Source: VXRD01 sp965232265 (GTDB taxonomy: Bacteria; Latescibacterota; UBA2968). From it: DNA of 64,000 nucleotides. Positions 9,026 through 17,145 of the stretch are shown piece by piece; within the stretch, counting starts at the first letter, position 1, and the number at the start of each line of letters is the position of its first letter. The translations under genes were made by a program, and so were the position numbers. The DNA is taken from the NCBI GenBank assembly GCA_965232265.1, contig CBDDPH010000002.1, positions 3,038,001 to 3,102,000 on the forward strand. The letters are read 5' to 3'. The notes beneath the pieces were generated by a model that did not search any database, had not been told where the DNA came from, and saw only the letters and a list, made by a program, of their open reading frames with translations.

Positions 9026-9339
9026 TTGTGAACTGTCCCAAGGCGACGCCGTGCATCCGCTAATTTTTGATAAAACATAGGATCTGATTCCTGAGACGCT
9101 TTTCGCTTTGTCTCGAAATCTGCTTTTGCTTTCTCAAGATACGTCTCAATTTCTGCTTGATGAGCAAGAAAGAATGCAATAGCCCCATAGATCTGTTCAA
9201 GTGTCAGTACAGGAAGCGATTGGGCGATGCTCTCTGGAGATTGCCCATCCAGAAAAGCATAAACAATGGTATCCAGCGAGACCCGACTATTCGCAATCCA
9301 ATAGCCTTCATCTCGCCACTCAACGTAAGCCTTGTTCAT
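9022..9339 (-). CDS. DUF433-domain protein, putative antitoxin
   Basis: A 105-residue protein. Residues about 10-65 match the DUF433 pattern: an N-terminal strand with RVSLDTIVYAFLDGQSPESI, then a helix-turn-helix-like segment (LTLEQIYGAIAFFLAH). A charged C-terminal helix follows, possibly the toxin-binding tail. It precedes and overlaps the DUF5615 gene by 4 bp, the usual order of antitoxin then toxin. Confidence 0.82.
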   Translation of the reverse strand: MNKAYVEWRDEGYWIANSRVSLDTIVYAFLDGQSPESIAQSLPVLTLEQIYGAIAFFLAHQAEIETYLEKAKADFETKRKASQESDPMFYQKLADARRRLGTVHK

Positions 9340-9426
9340 ATTTTCGCCTCTCTTACTAATCGGTTAATGCGCCATACTTCTGCTCAAATATATCCTGCTT
9401 TTCGGATATCAGCAAGAAACTGACTG

Positions 9427-12400
9427 CTACTTATACCCCAAATTCGGAGCCAGCCAGCGCTCCATCTCCGTCTTATGCATCCCTTTGCGGCGTGCGTAAT
9501 CGGTCACCTGATCGGCGTCGATCTTGCCTACGGCAAAATAGCGCGCATCGGGATGTGCGAGATACCACCCGCTGACCGAAGCCGCTGGCGTCATCGCAAA
9601 ATTCTCCGTCAACCGAATATCCGTCTCGCTCTCAACCCCGAGCAAATCAAACAAAGTCTGCTTCTCCGTGTGATCCGGGCAAGCGGGATAACCGGGTGCG
9701 GGACGAATACCGCGATAACGCTCCCGGATCAAATCCTCGCTGCTCAACGCTTCGTCCAGACCATAGCCCCAATTTTTTCGCGCCTTTGCGTGCAAACATT
9801 CGGCAAATGCCTCAGCCAGGCGATCCGCCACAGCCTGGAGCAAAATGGCATTGTAATCATCCAGTGCATCCTTAAACGCCGCTGCTTTTGCATCAACGCC
9901 CAATCCCGCAGTCACGGCAAATGCCCCGATATAATCTGCATATCCGACAGGTGCGACAAAATCGGCCAGCGAAAAATACGGTCCTCCCGCACGCTTTTCC
10001 TGTTGCTGGCGCAACATCGGCAACCGCGCCCGCTCGGCATCTCTGCGCTCATCTTCAAACACGACAATATCGTCGCCATCGGCATTTGCCGGGAAAAATC
10101 CGTACACAGCCTGCGCCTGGATCCATCCATCATCGACAATCGCCTTGAGCATCGCCTGTGCATCCTCAAACAATTTGCGTGCCTCTGCCCCCTTGTTCGG
10201 ATCGTTCAATATCTTCGGATAACTGCCCCGCAACTCCCAGGCGTGGAAAAACGGTCCCCAATCGATAAAATCGACCAATTGAGCAATCGGAAAATCGCAC
10301 AAATCCTGCACACCCGTAAACTTGGGCCTGGGAAGATCAACCTGTGTCCAATCAAACATCTGGCGACGCGATAGCGCATCCGAATACGAAATAAGCGGCC
10401 TGCGAGAAATGTTAAACTCAGCCAATGCCCGCTGTTGTGACTCGCGATTTGCCCGCACATACTCGTCGCGCTGCGCTGCGTTCAACAGCGTGCCCACCAC
10501 ACCTGTTGCGCGCGAGGCATCCACAACATGCACGGTAGCATAATCGTAAACCGGCGCAATTTTCACCGCCGTATGCCTGCGGCTCGTGGTCGCTCCCCCA
10601 ATTAAAAGGGGCACGTCAAACCCCTCGCGCTGCATCTCGCTCGCAACGTGCACCATCTCATTGAGCGACGGCGTGATCAAACCGCTCAGCCCGATGATAT
10701 CGACCTCTTTTTCTCGCGCCACTTTCAAAATGCGATCCGCAGGCACCATCACACCCAGGTCAATCACCTCGTAATTATTGCACCCCAAAACCACGCCCAC
10801 AATATTCTTGCCAATATCGTGAACATCCCCCTTCACCGTGGCCATCAGAACCTTACCCCGCGCCCCGCCGCCCGCTTTATCATCTTCCATCAAAGGCTCG
10901 AGATACGCCACCGCCTGCTTCATCACGCGCGCTGTTTTGACCACCTGGGGCAAAAACATTTTGCCTGCGCCAAACAAATCCCCCACCACATTCATCCCGT
11001 CCATCAATGGACCTTCGATCACCTCCAGCGGTTTGTACCTGCCAAGTGCCTCCTCTAAATCCTCTTCCAGATGCTCTGACTGCCCGTGCAACAGCGCGTG
11101 CTTCAAGCGGTCTTCAACCGATCCCTGCCGCCATGCATCGTCTTTTTGTCGGCTCTTGCCCTCTGATCGCACAGACTCGGCAAAATCCACCAGCCGTTCC
11201 GTTGCGTCTTCTCGCCTGTTGAACAACACATCTTCAATCAGCACGCGCAACTTCTCGGGAATTTCTTCATACACCATTAACTGCCCGGCATTGACAATGC
11301 CCATATCCAGACCCGCTTGAATGGCGTGATACAAAAAAGCCGCGTGAATCGCCTCTCGCACATAATCATTGCCCCGAAAAGAGAACGAAATATTGCTCAC
11401 GCCACCACTCGTTTTCGCACCCGGGCACAGGTCTTTGATCTGCCTCACAGCCTCGATAAAATTGACCGCATAATCGTTGTGTTCTTCAATACCCGTTGCA
11501 ACGGTCAGGATATTCGGATCGAAAATAATATCCGACGCATCCATCCCCACATCTTCGGTCAAAATGCGATATACGCGCTGGCAGATCCGCACCTTATCTT
11601 CAATCGACGTCGCCTGCCCCTTCTCATCAAACGCCATCACCACAACCGCAGCACCGTAGCGCAACACGGTTTCCGCCTGTGCCTTAAAAACTGCCTCGCC
11701 TTCTTTCAAGCTGATGGAATTGACAATCGCCTTGCCCTGCACGCATTTCAACCCGGCCTCAATCACCTCAAAATCGGAACTGTCAATCACAATTGGCACG
11801 CGCGCAATATCGGGTTCTCCCGCGATCAGCTTTAAAAACGTCGCCATAGCGTCTTTTGAATCGAGCAATCCCTCGTCCATATTGACATCGATCATATTCG
11901 CGCCGCCAGCCACCTGCTCCCGCGCAACTGCCAGTGCCGCCGCATAATCACCCGTTTTGATCAACCGCGCAAACCGCCGCGACCCCGTCACATTGGTGCG
12001 CTCGCCAATCATAATAAAATTGGAATCGGGATAAATGATCATCGGCTCCAAACCGCTAAACCGCGACACAGAAGGCCGCTCGGGAATTTTTCTCGGCGCC
12101 TTATCGGATACCGCCTCGGCAATCGCAGCAATATATTCGGGCGTGGTACCACAACATCCGCCCACGATATTGAGCCAACCCTGCGCGGCAAAATCGCCCA
12201 AAATACCCGCCATGTGGCCCGGAGAATCGTCGTATTCCCCAAACTCATTGGGCAAACCCGCATTGGGATAACAACTCATAAACGCCGGTGCAAAATGCGA
12301 CAAAGCCTCCACATAAGGCCGCATTTCCCGCGCACCGAGCGCGCAGTTAATCCCCACACTCAAGGGCTGTGCGTGCGCCACCGACAACCAGAATGCCTCT

Positions 12401-13083
12401 ATGGTCTGTCCGGACAATGTGCGTCCGCTTTGATCGGCCACCGTACCCGAAATCATCACGGGCACTTTCACGCCGTAATCCGAAAAATAACGCGACACGG
12501 CAAATAGCGCGGCTTTGGCTGTGAGCGTATCGAACACCGTCTCCACCAGGATTATATCCACACCGCCAGCCATCAAGCCCTCGATCTGTGCGTAATACCC
12601 CTTGACCACATCTTCAAAGGTGTGCGTGCGAAAAGCCGGATCATTCACATTGGGCGACAGCGAAAGCGTACAACTCGTTGGCCCCAAAGCACCTGCAACA
12701 AATCGCGGCTTGTGCGGATTTTGCCCTGTCACCTCGTCCGCTACTTTACGCGCAACCCGAGCGGCCGCCACATTGAGATCGTAAACCCGGTCCTGAAGCT
12801 GATACTCCACCATTGAAATCGGCGTGGCATTAAACGTATTCGTCTCGATAATATCCGCCCCGGCATCCAAAAAACGCCGATGAATATCCGCGATCATATC
12901 CGGCTGTGTCAGACACAAAAGATCGCTACACCCCTTCACATCAACGGGGTGATCGCCAAAGTCCTCACCTCGAAACGCTTGCTCGTCCAGATCATAAGCC
13001 TGAATCATCGTCGCCATTGCCCCATCGAGCAGCAAAATGCGTTCTGACATCAAGTTGCGAATGGTTGTCTCTATATCGCGCAT
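9427..13083 (-). CDS. metH: Cobalamin-dependent methionine synthase
   Basis: A complete four-module MetH of 1218 residues. It moves a methyl group from methyltetrahydrofolate through cobalamin to homocysteine. The Zn/homocysteine domain (about residues 1-330) has Cys247 in GINCALG and the Cys310-Cys311 pair in GGCCGTTP. The folate-binding domain follows (about 350-620), with NFIMIGERTNVTGSR at its start. The B12 cap and binding domain (about 650-900) has DVHDIGKNIVG, with His755 as the lower cobalt ligand. The activation domain for S-adenosylmethionine (about 920-1218) completes the enzyme. It appears monocistronic. No SAM or cobalamin riboswitch was recognised in the 120 bp upstream. Confidence 0.98.
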   Translation of the reverse strand: MRDIETTIRNLMSERILLLDGAMATMIQAYDLDEQAFRGEDFGDHPVDVKGCSDLLCLTQPDMIADIHRRFLDAGADIIETNTFNATPISMVEYQLQDRVYDLNVAAARVARKVADEVTGQNPHKPRFVAGALGPTSCTLSLSPNVNDPAFRTHTFEDVVKGYYAQIEGLMAGGVDIILVETVFDTLTAKAALFAVSRYFSDYGVKVPVMISGTVADQSGRTLSGQTIEAFWLSVAHAQPLSVGINCALGAREMRPYVEALSHFAPAFMSCYPNAGLPNEFGEYDDSPGHMAGILGDFAAQGWLNIVGGCCGTTPEYIAAIAEAVSDKAPRKIPERPSVSRFSGLEPMIIYPDSNFIMIGERTNVTGSRRFARLIKTGDYAAALAVAREQVAGGANMIDVNMDEGLLDSKDAMATFLKLIAGEPDIARVPIVIDSSDFEVIEAGLKCVQGKAIVNSISLKEGEAVFKAQAETVLRYGAAVVVMAFDEKGQATSIEDKVRICQRVYRILTEDVGMDASDIIFDPNILTVATGIEEHNDYAVNFIEAVRQIKDLCPGAKTSGGVSNISFSFRGNDYVREAIHAAFLYHAIQAGLDMGIVNAGQLMVYEEIPEKLRVLIEDVLFNRREDATERLVDFAESVRSEGKSRQKDDAWRQGSVEDRLKHALLHGQSEHLEEDLEEALGRYKPLEVIEGPLMDGMNVVGDLFGAGKMFLPQVVKTARVMKQAVAYLEPLMEDDKAGGGARGKVLMATVKGDVHDIGKNIVGVVLGCNNYEVIDLGVMVPADRILKVAREKEVDIIGLSGLITPSLNEMVHVASEMQREGFDVPLLIGGATTSRRHTAVKIAPVYDYATVHVVDASRATGVVGTLLNAAQRDEYVRANRESQQRALAEFNISRRPLISYSDALSRRQMFDWTQVDLPRPKFTGVQDLCDFPIAQLVDFIDWGPFFHAWELRGSYPKILNDPNKGAEARKLFEDAQAMLKAIVDDGWIQAQAVYGFFPANADGDDIVVFEDERRDAERARLPMLRQQQEKRAGGPYFSLADFVAPVGYADYIGAFAVTAGLGVDAKAAAFKDALDDYNAILLQAVADRLAEAFAECLHAKARKNWGYGLDEALSSEDLIRERYRGIRPAPGYPACPDHTEKQTLFDLLGVESETDIRLTENFAMTPAASVSGWYLAHPDARYFAVGKIDADQVTDYARRKGMHKTEMERWLAPNLGYK

Positions 13084-13125
13084 AAATTTTTTCTCTTATT
13101 CGGTTGGACAGGAAAAAGTCGAGGA

Positions 13126-13194
13126 CAAAGATAAAATAAATAGCGTGCCTGACCTATCAACAGGCCGTTGAGTTTAATCAACTGACAGGCACGC
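13126..13194 (-). terminator. Long hairpin with T-rich tail, probable terminator of the permease gene
   Basis: An outer 9-bp perfect stem (GCGTGCCTG, 13143-13151, with CAGGCACGC, 13186-13194) encloses a second stem (GTTGA with TCAAC). On the - strand it is followed by a T-rich tract (TATTTATTTTATCTTTG). It lies 12 bp after the TauE-type permease stop and upstream of metH. Ending the permease transcript is the simplest role; a metH leader function is not excluded. Confidence 0.6.
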
Positions 13195-13206
13195 ACTTGC
13201 CCATCA

Positions 13207-13938
13207 TCAAAAAAACGCCGCGGCCAATCCGCCAGCCATGACCATACCAATCGAAATCCAGCGAAACACCGCCACCTGGTGAACCCGTGCGCGGAGATAA
13301 GTTGCGGTCAAAAATCCCAAAATCAAACCCGGCGCACCCCAAAGGACGAATTGCAAACTCTCAAACGTCAACACCCCGACTGCCCACAACACACACAGAC
13401 TCAACGTAGAAGTACACAAAAAACAGGTCAAAAGCGTTGCACGCATCATCTCTTGCGGCCAGCGCTGTTTCAGACCAAACAGAACGATAGGCGGGCCAGA
13501 TACACCGATACTGGACGACAAAAAACCGCTGAACATACCCACTCCCCCACAGGTCAGTGTATCGTGCCGAAAAGGATTACCCGGTCGCAACTGCAAAACA
13601 ATTGCCAATACCACCATCGCCAGACCAATGGCGCGCTTCATCACCTCTGCATCTGTATCGCGTAACACAAACGCGCCCAAAGGCATACCGACAATCGCAC
13701 TCCCCACAATCATCCCCAGCACCTTCCAATCCACATCTCGCCGCAGTTGAATAAATTGCCCCGTACCCAAAGGCAAATAGGACATCAAAACCCCGGGCAC
13801 AACCACCTGGGCGGGAAACCACAAAACCATCGCCGGTATAGAAAGCAGGTTAAACCCGAACCCCGTCAACCCCTGCAAGCTACCCGCAATCCAGAAAATA
13901 CTGCTCGCATAGCATATTTCGCGTATTGGAAAATCCAT
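13207..13938 (-). CDS. TauE/SafE (TSUP) family membrane permease
   Basis: A 243-residue, very hydrophobic protein with about eight predicted membrane segments. GxxxGLTGFG near residue 27 and SSSIGVSGPP near residue 138 are the duplicated signatures of the TSUP sulfite/organosulfur exporter family. It sits in the inner membrane; the substrate is unknown but often a sulfur oxyanion or organic acid. It is divergent from the MFS transporter, with 45 bp between starts, and a strong hairpin follows it. Confidence 0.88.
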   Translation of the reverse strand: MDFPIREICYASSIFWIAGSLQGLTGFGFNLLSIPAMVLWFPAQVVVPGVLMSYLPLGTGQFIQLRRDVDWKVLGMIVGSAIVGMPLGAFVLRDTDAEVMKRAIGLAMVVLAIVLQLRPGNPFRHDTLTCGGVGMFSGFLSSSIGVSGPPIVLFGLKQRWPQEMMRATLLTCFLCTSTLSLCVLWAVGVLTFESLQFVLWGAPGLILGFLTATYLRARVHQVAVFRWISIGMVMAGGLAAAFF

Positions 13939-13983
13939 TGTGTAGTGTTTGCTTTTTACTTCCTATTTTTGTTTTTTAGTTCA

Positions 13984-15225
13984 ATGAACGCAATCATCCG
14001 CAACCCCCTTATCCTTCCTGTCTTTATCCCCACATTTCTACTCAGACTGGGCAGTGGCCTGCTCGTCCCCATATTGCCACTCTACGCCAAATCGTTTGAC
14101 ATTTCCTACGGCCTCGTCGGTCTCGTGCTCGCTGCCGAAGGTATCGGGCACCTCGTTGGCGACCTGCCCGCTGCCATGGTACTCAACCGCATCGGTCGCA
14201 AATCCGCGATGCTATTGGGGGTCATAACAGTGGCACTTTGCGGCGCGGGCCTCTTTTTTGCACCCTCTATCTTTGTGGTCTTCCTGTTGCGCTTTGTGGG
14301 CGGGATAGGCGGCGCACTTTGGGACATCTCGCGGTATGCTTATTTGGCCGATGCCACAGCCGTCCACCAGAGGGGACGCGCCCTCTCTGTATTTGGTGGC
14401 ATCAGCCGCATCGGCACCTTTTTGGGACCTGTCATCGGCGGCTATATTGCCTCTGTCGCCTCCATAAGATATCCATTTCTCGTTTATGGCGGCATCTCAC
14501 TCCTATCCGCAGTGGTCGCGGCAATCGCCGTCGAGGCCTCTCGCAAGCGCGTATCGCCACCGCAACATGGCCTTGTGCGCCACTTTGCCAACATCTTTCG
14601 CACCAACAGCAAAAACCTGATCACCGCAGGTACAGGTCAGCTCTTTGCCCAAACCATTCGCAGTGGTCGCTACATCATCATACCGCTTTACGGCGCCGAA
14701 GTCCTCGGTCTGGGATATGAACAAATCGGTCTGATCATGTCTATCTCGGGCTTTATAGACATGATAATGTTCTATCCCGCTGGGGTCATCATGGATCGCT
14801 TTGGACGCAAATTCGCCAATGTCCCCAGCTTCGCACTACAAGCCATTGGCATGGCACTTATCCCGCTCACAGAACCCTTTGCCGCCTACCTGAATCTGCC
14901 CTTTTTCTTCTTTGGCCTCATCACAGGAGAATTTATCGCCCTCTTGTTCCCCGCCAGTCTGCTCGGATTTGGCAATGGCCTCAGTTCAGGAGCCATGATG
15001 ACCCTGGGTGCCGACCTCGCACCCCGCGACGCTTTGAGCGAATTTTTGGGCCTCTGGCGCCTCATCGGCGACGGCGGGCGCATGTCCGGCCCCATAAGCG
15101 TGGGTTATGTCGCCGACTTCCTCGGCCTATCGCCCGCTGCTCTGGCTATTGCAGGCATTGGCCTTTCCGCTGCGGGTATTTTCCTCTTTCTCGTCCCCGA
15201 GACTCTGGAAAAACAACCTGCCTAA
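13984..15225 (+). CDS. Major facilitator superfamily transporter
   Basis: A 413-residue inner-membrane protein with about 12 predicted helices in two halves. It shows MFS signatures: LNRIGRKSAMLLGV between helices 2 and 3, and the mirrored MDRFGRKFANVPS after helix 8. The longer frame upstream overlaps the divergent permease gene and lacks a conserved start, so ATG at 13984 is preferred, although no clear Shine-Dalgarno sequence precedes it. The pattern resembles drug or sugar efflux proteins; the substrate is unknown. Its stop overlaps the converging gene by 4 bp. Confidence 0.9.
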   Translation: MNAIIRNPLILPVFIPTFLLRLGSGLLVPILPLYAKSFDISYGLVGLVLAAEGIGHLVGDLPAAMVLNRIGRKSAMLLGVITVALCGAGLFFAPSIFVVFLLRFVGGIGGALWDISRYAYLADATAVHQRGRALSVFGGISRIGTFLGPVIGGYIASVASIRYPFLVYGGISLLSAVVAAIAVEASRKRVSPPQHGLVRHFANIFRTNSKNLITAGTGQLFAQTIRSGRYIIIPLYGAEVLGLGYEQIGLIMSISGFIDMIMFYPAGVIMDRFGRKFANVPSFALQAIGMALIPLTEPFAAYLNLPFFFFGLITGEFIALLFPASLLGFGNGLSSGAMMTLGADLAPRDALSEFLGLWRLIGDGGRMSGPISVGYVADFLGLSPAALAIAGIGLSAAGIFLFLVPETLEKQPA

Positions 15226-15968
15226 CCCTCCACCATAGCCTCCAGATGCGCCACAATCTCATCGATCGGCGCATAACAGGTCGAACAGGGATAGAGAAAT
15301 TCACCTGTTGCCCGCAAATGCGCCCCATTTTTTATATGAAAGCGTCCTGTGCGGTCCATAAATTGCCCCCAATGCCCCATCGTATATCCCGCTTTTGGGC
15401 TCACTATCGCGCTCTCGCGCCAGCTTTTGGGAAACAGATCTTGAAATGGCGGCGCAGAATTGAGCCAACTGCCACACCTCACGGTCTCCACATCGGCGCG
15501 TCGCTGTTGCGTATCCTTTAACAATTGCAGCAATGTGCCCATAAATGCATCTCGCATTTCACTTAGAGGCGACTTGGGTTGATACACATTGCCGATGTGA
15601 ATCGCGATATAATCATCGCCATCGTCATACGTCCAGCATTCGTAAGGACGGCCCTTTGTAGAAGGTCTGCTATAACCCTTTTTCACGCGGGGCCACAAAT
15701 AGGCGAGTCCCTCTTCCTCCCATGCCTCGCCCTCGCAACGATCAAAAATGGCCTTCAAACCCATCAGATAGGCGTCCCAATCAGGGTCTTCATACCCCCG
15801 CGCTGGATGGTGCTCGCCATCAAAAAAATCCGTATTGCGATACACATTAGCCCGGGAAGTAATCGCATCTTCAAACGCAATCCCCTCCCGCGCCATCAGA
15901 AACCGCGCATACCACAAACTCAGCTTGAGAAAATGGCTGACATAGTGAATGCGAATTTCATTATTCAT
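15222..15968 (-). CDS. Hypothetical protein with a C-terminal CxxC motif
   Basis: A 248-residue soluble protein without signal peptide or membrane segment. It has many Trp, Tyr and acidic residues and a C-terminal YPCSTCYAP motif near residue 230 that could bind a metal or act in redox chemistry. No family is recognised. It converges on the MFS gene with a 4-bp overlap, so there is no room for a terminator between them. Codon use resembles the neighbours. Confidence 0.7.
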   Translation of the reverse strand: MNNEIRIHYVSHFLKLSLWYARFLMAREGIAFEDAITSRANVYRNTDFFDGEHHPARGYEDPDWDAYLMGLKAIFDRCEGEAWEEEGLAYLWPRVKKGYSRPSTKGRPYECWTYDDGDDYIAIHIGNVYQPKSPLSEMRDAFMGTLLQLLKDTQQRRADVETVRCGSWLNSAPPFQDLFPKSWRESAIVSPKAGYTMGHWGQFMDRTGRFHIKNGAHLRATGEFLYPCSTCYAPIDEIVAHLEAMVEG

Positions 15969-16063
15969 GAAAACTCCTTTGTAGCCATTTGAACGAACAG
16001 TGCAGAAAATTATTCAAAGGTATCAAAATATACAAAAAAGCCATACCGTCAAACTGTCCTAAC

Positions 16064-16097
16064 AAAAAAACGGACAACCCACTTGGGAATTGCCCGT
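16064..16097 (-). terminator. Intrinsic terminator downstream of tRNA-Gly
   Basis: On the - strand an 8-bp stem with one G-U pair (ACGGGCAA with TTGTCCGT) encloses a CCC/GGG inner stem and is followed by seven T. It lies about 18 nt after the tRNA 3' end. Confidence 0.85.
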
Positions 16098-16114
16098 GAT
16101 TTTCATTATTTTTT

Positions 16115-16190
16115 TGGAGCGGGAAACGGGACTCGAACCCGCGACATCAAGCTTGGGAAGCTTGCACTCTACCAACTGAGTTATTCCCGC
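16115..16190 (-). tRNA. tRNA-Gly, anticodon CCC
   Basis: A full 76-nt cloverleaf on the - strand. The acceptor stem GCGGGAA pairs with TTCCCGC, the discriminator is U and CCA is encoded. The anticodon stem CAAGC/GCTTG holds the loop TTCCCAA, giving CCC, which reads GGG. The T arm contains GGTTCGAGTCC. The acceptor resembles other bacterial tRNA-Gly genes. A terminator follows at once and miaA lies about 20 bp upstream, so it may be co-transcribed with mutL-miaA. Confidence 0.97.
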
Positions 16191-16210
16191 TCCTGAGAGT
16201 AAGAGCCAAT

Positions 16211-17143
16211 TTACAGGTGGACGCACACAGTGTCAACATGTTTCAAAATAGCATCTGCCACATCACCACCACTGCCATCTACCCACAATATCCGCTCATC
16301 TCTGCGAAAAAAAGTCATCTGTCGTTTGGCATAGCGTCGCGTGCCCTGCTGCAGATCGGCAAGTGCGCGATCAAGCGTCGTCTCACCATCGAGATATTGA
16401 AATATCTCGCGGTAGCCAAACGCATTCAGCGCGTTTAGATCGGGCGTATAACCCCTGTCGCGAAGGCTCGCGGCTTCTTCAATCAGGCCATTCTGGAACA
16501 TAAGACGCGCACGCGCATTGATCCGCTCATAGAGTGCTTCGCGCTCCCAGTACAAACCCCAATAAGATGCCGTATGGCGAATCGGCGGCGTTGGCGGCAC
16601 CTTCTGATGTTCAGAAAGCGGTTTGCCCGATGCTTCATAGACTTCCAAACCGCGCAAAATGCGTTGTGTATCGGTCGCCTGAATTTTTGCAGCCCATTCG
16701 GGATCGACTTCACACAGCCTTTTGTACAGGGCGGGAAGACAATCCCGTCCCTCTTCTTGCAATCGCGTGCGAATCTCTATCGGAATTTTCGGCATAGGTG
16801 AAAAGCCATCGAACAACGCGCGAATATACAGCCCTGCTCCCCCGACCACGATGGGCACCTTGCCGCGACGCAGAATATCCCCAATGACCACAGCCGCATC
16901 TTCGGCAAATTGACCCGCGCTATAATCTTCATCGGGATTCACAAAATCGATGAGATGATGACGCGCAGCCGCCCGTTCTTCGGCGGTCGGCTTTGCCGTC
17001 CCAATATCCATAAAACGATAAATTTGACGCGCATCTGCCGATACGATCTCGCCATCTATCCTCTGCGCGAGTTCAATGCCCACAGCCGTTTTACCCGATG
17101 CCGTCGGCCCGGCAATCACCAAAATATCGCGGAGCGAAGCCAT
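16211..17143 (-). CDS. miaA: tRNA dimethylallyltransferase
   Basis: A 310-residue cytoplasmic enzyme that prenylates A37 in tRNAs reading U-starting codons. The P-loop is GPTASGKT (residues 12-19). SADARQIYRFMDIGTAKPT occupies the DSRQVY-like active-site position (Ala replaces the usual Ser) and DVGG-type residues appear as PIVVGGAGLYIRALFDG. The C-terminal region has RYAKRQMTFFRR, the tRNA-binding segment. It starts 2 bp after the mutL stop, the classical mutL-miaA arrangement. Confidence 0.97.
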   Translation of the reverse strand: MASLRDILVIAGPTASGKTAVGIELAQRIDGEIVSADARQIYRFMDIGTAKPTAEERAAARHHLIDFVNPDEDYSAGQFAEDAAVVIGDILRRGKVPIVVGGAGLYIRALFDGFSPMPKIPIEIRTRLQEEGRDCLPALYKRLCEVDPEWAAKIQATDTQRILRGLEVYEASGKPLSEHQKVPPTPPIRHTASYWGLYWEREALYERINARARLMFQNGLIEEAASLRDRGYTPDLNALNAFGYREIFQYLDGETTLDRALADLQQGTRRYAKRQMTFFRRDERILWVDGSGGDVADAILKHVDTVCVHL

Positions 17144-17145
17144 GG

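Noticed and set aside
13084..13206. Riboswitch for SAM or cobalamin upstream of metH
   Set aside because: Only one long hairpin is seen; no conserved SAM- or B12-riboswitch segments are present, and the T-rich tail suits a terminator of the permease gene.
13747..13983. N-terminal extension of the MFS transporter
   Set aside because: The extension overlaps the divergent permease gene, is not hydrophobic and lacks the family's first helix; the MFS fold starts at 13984.
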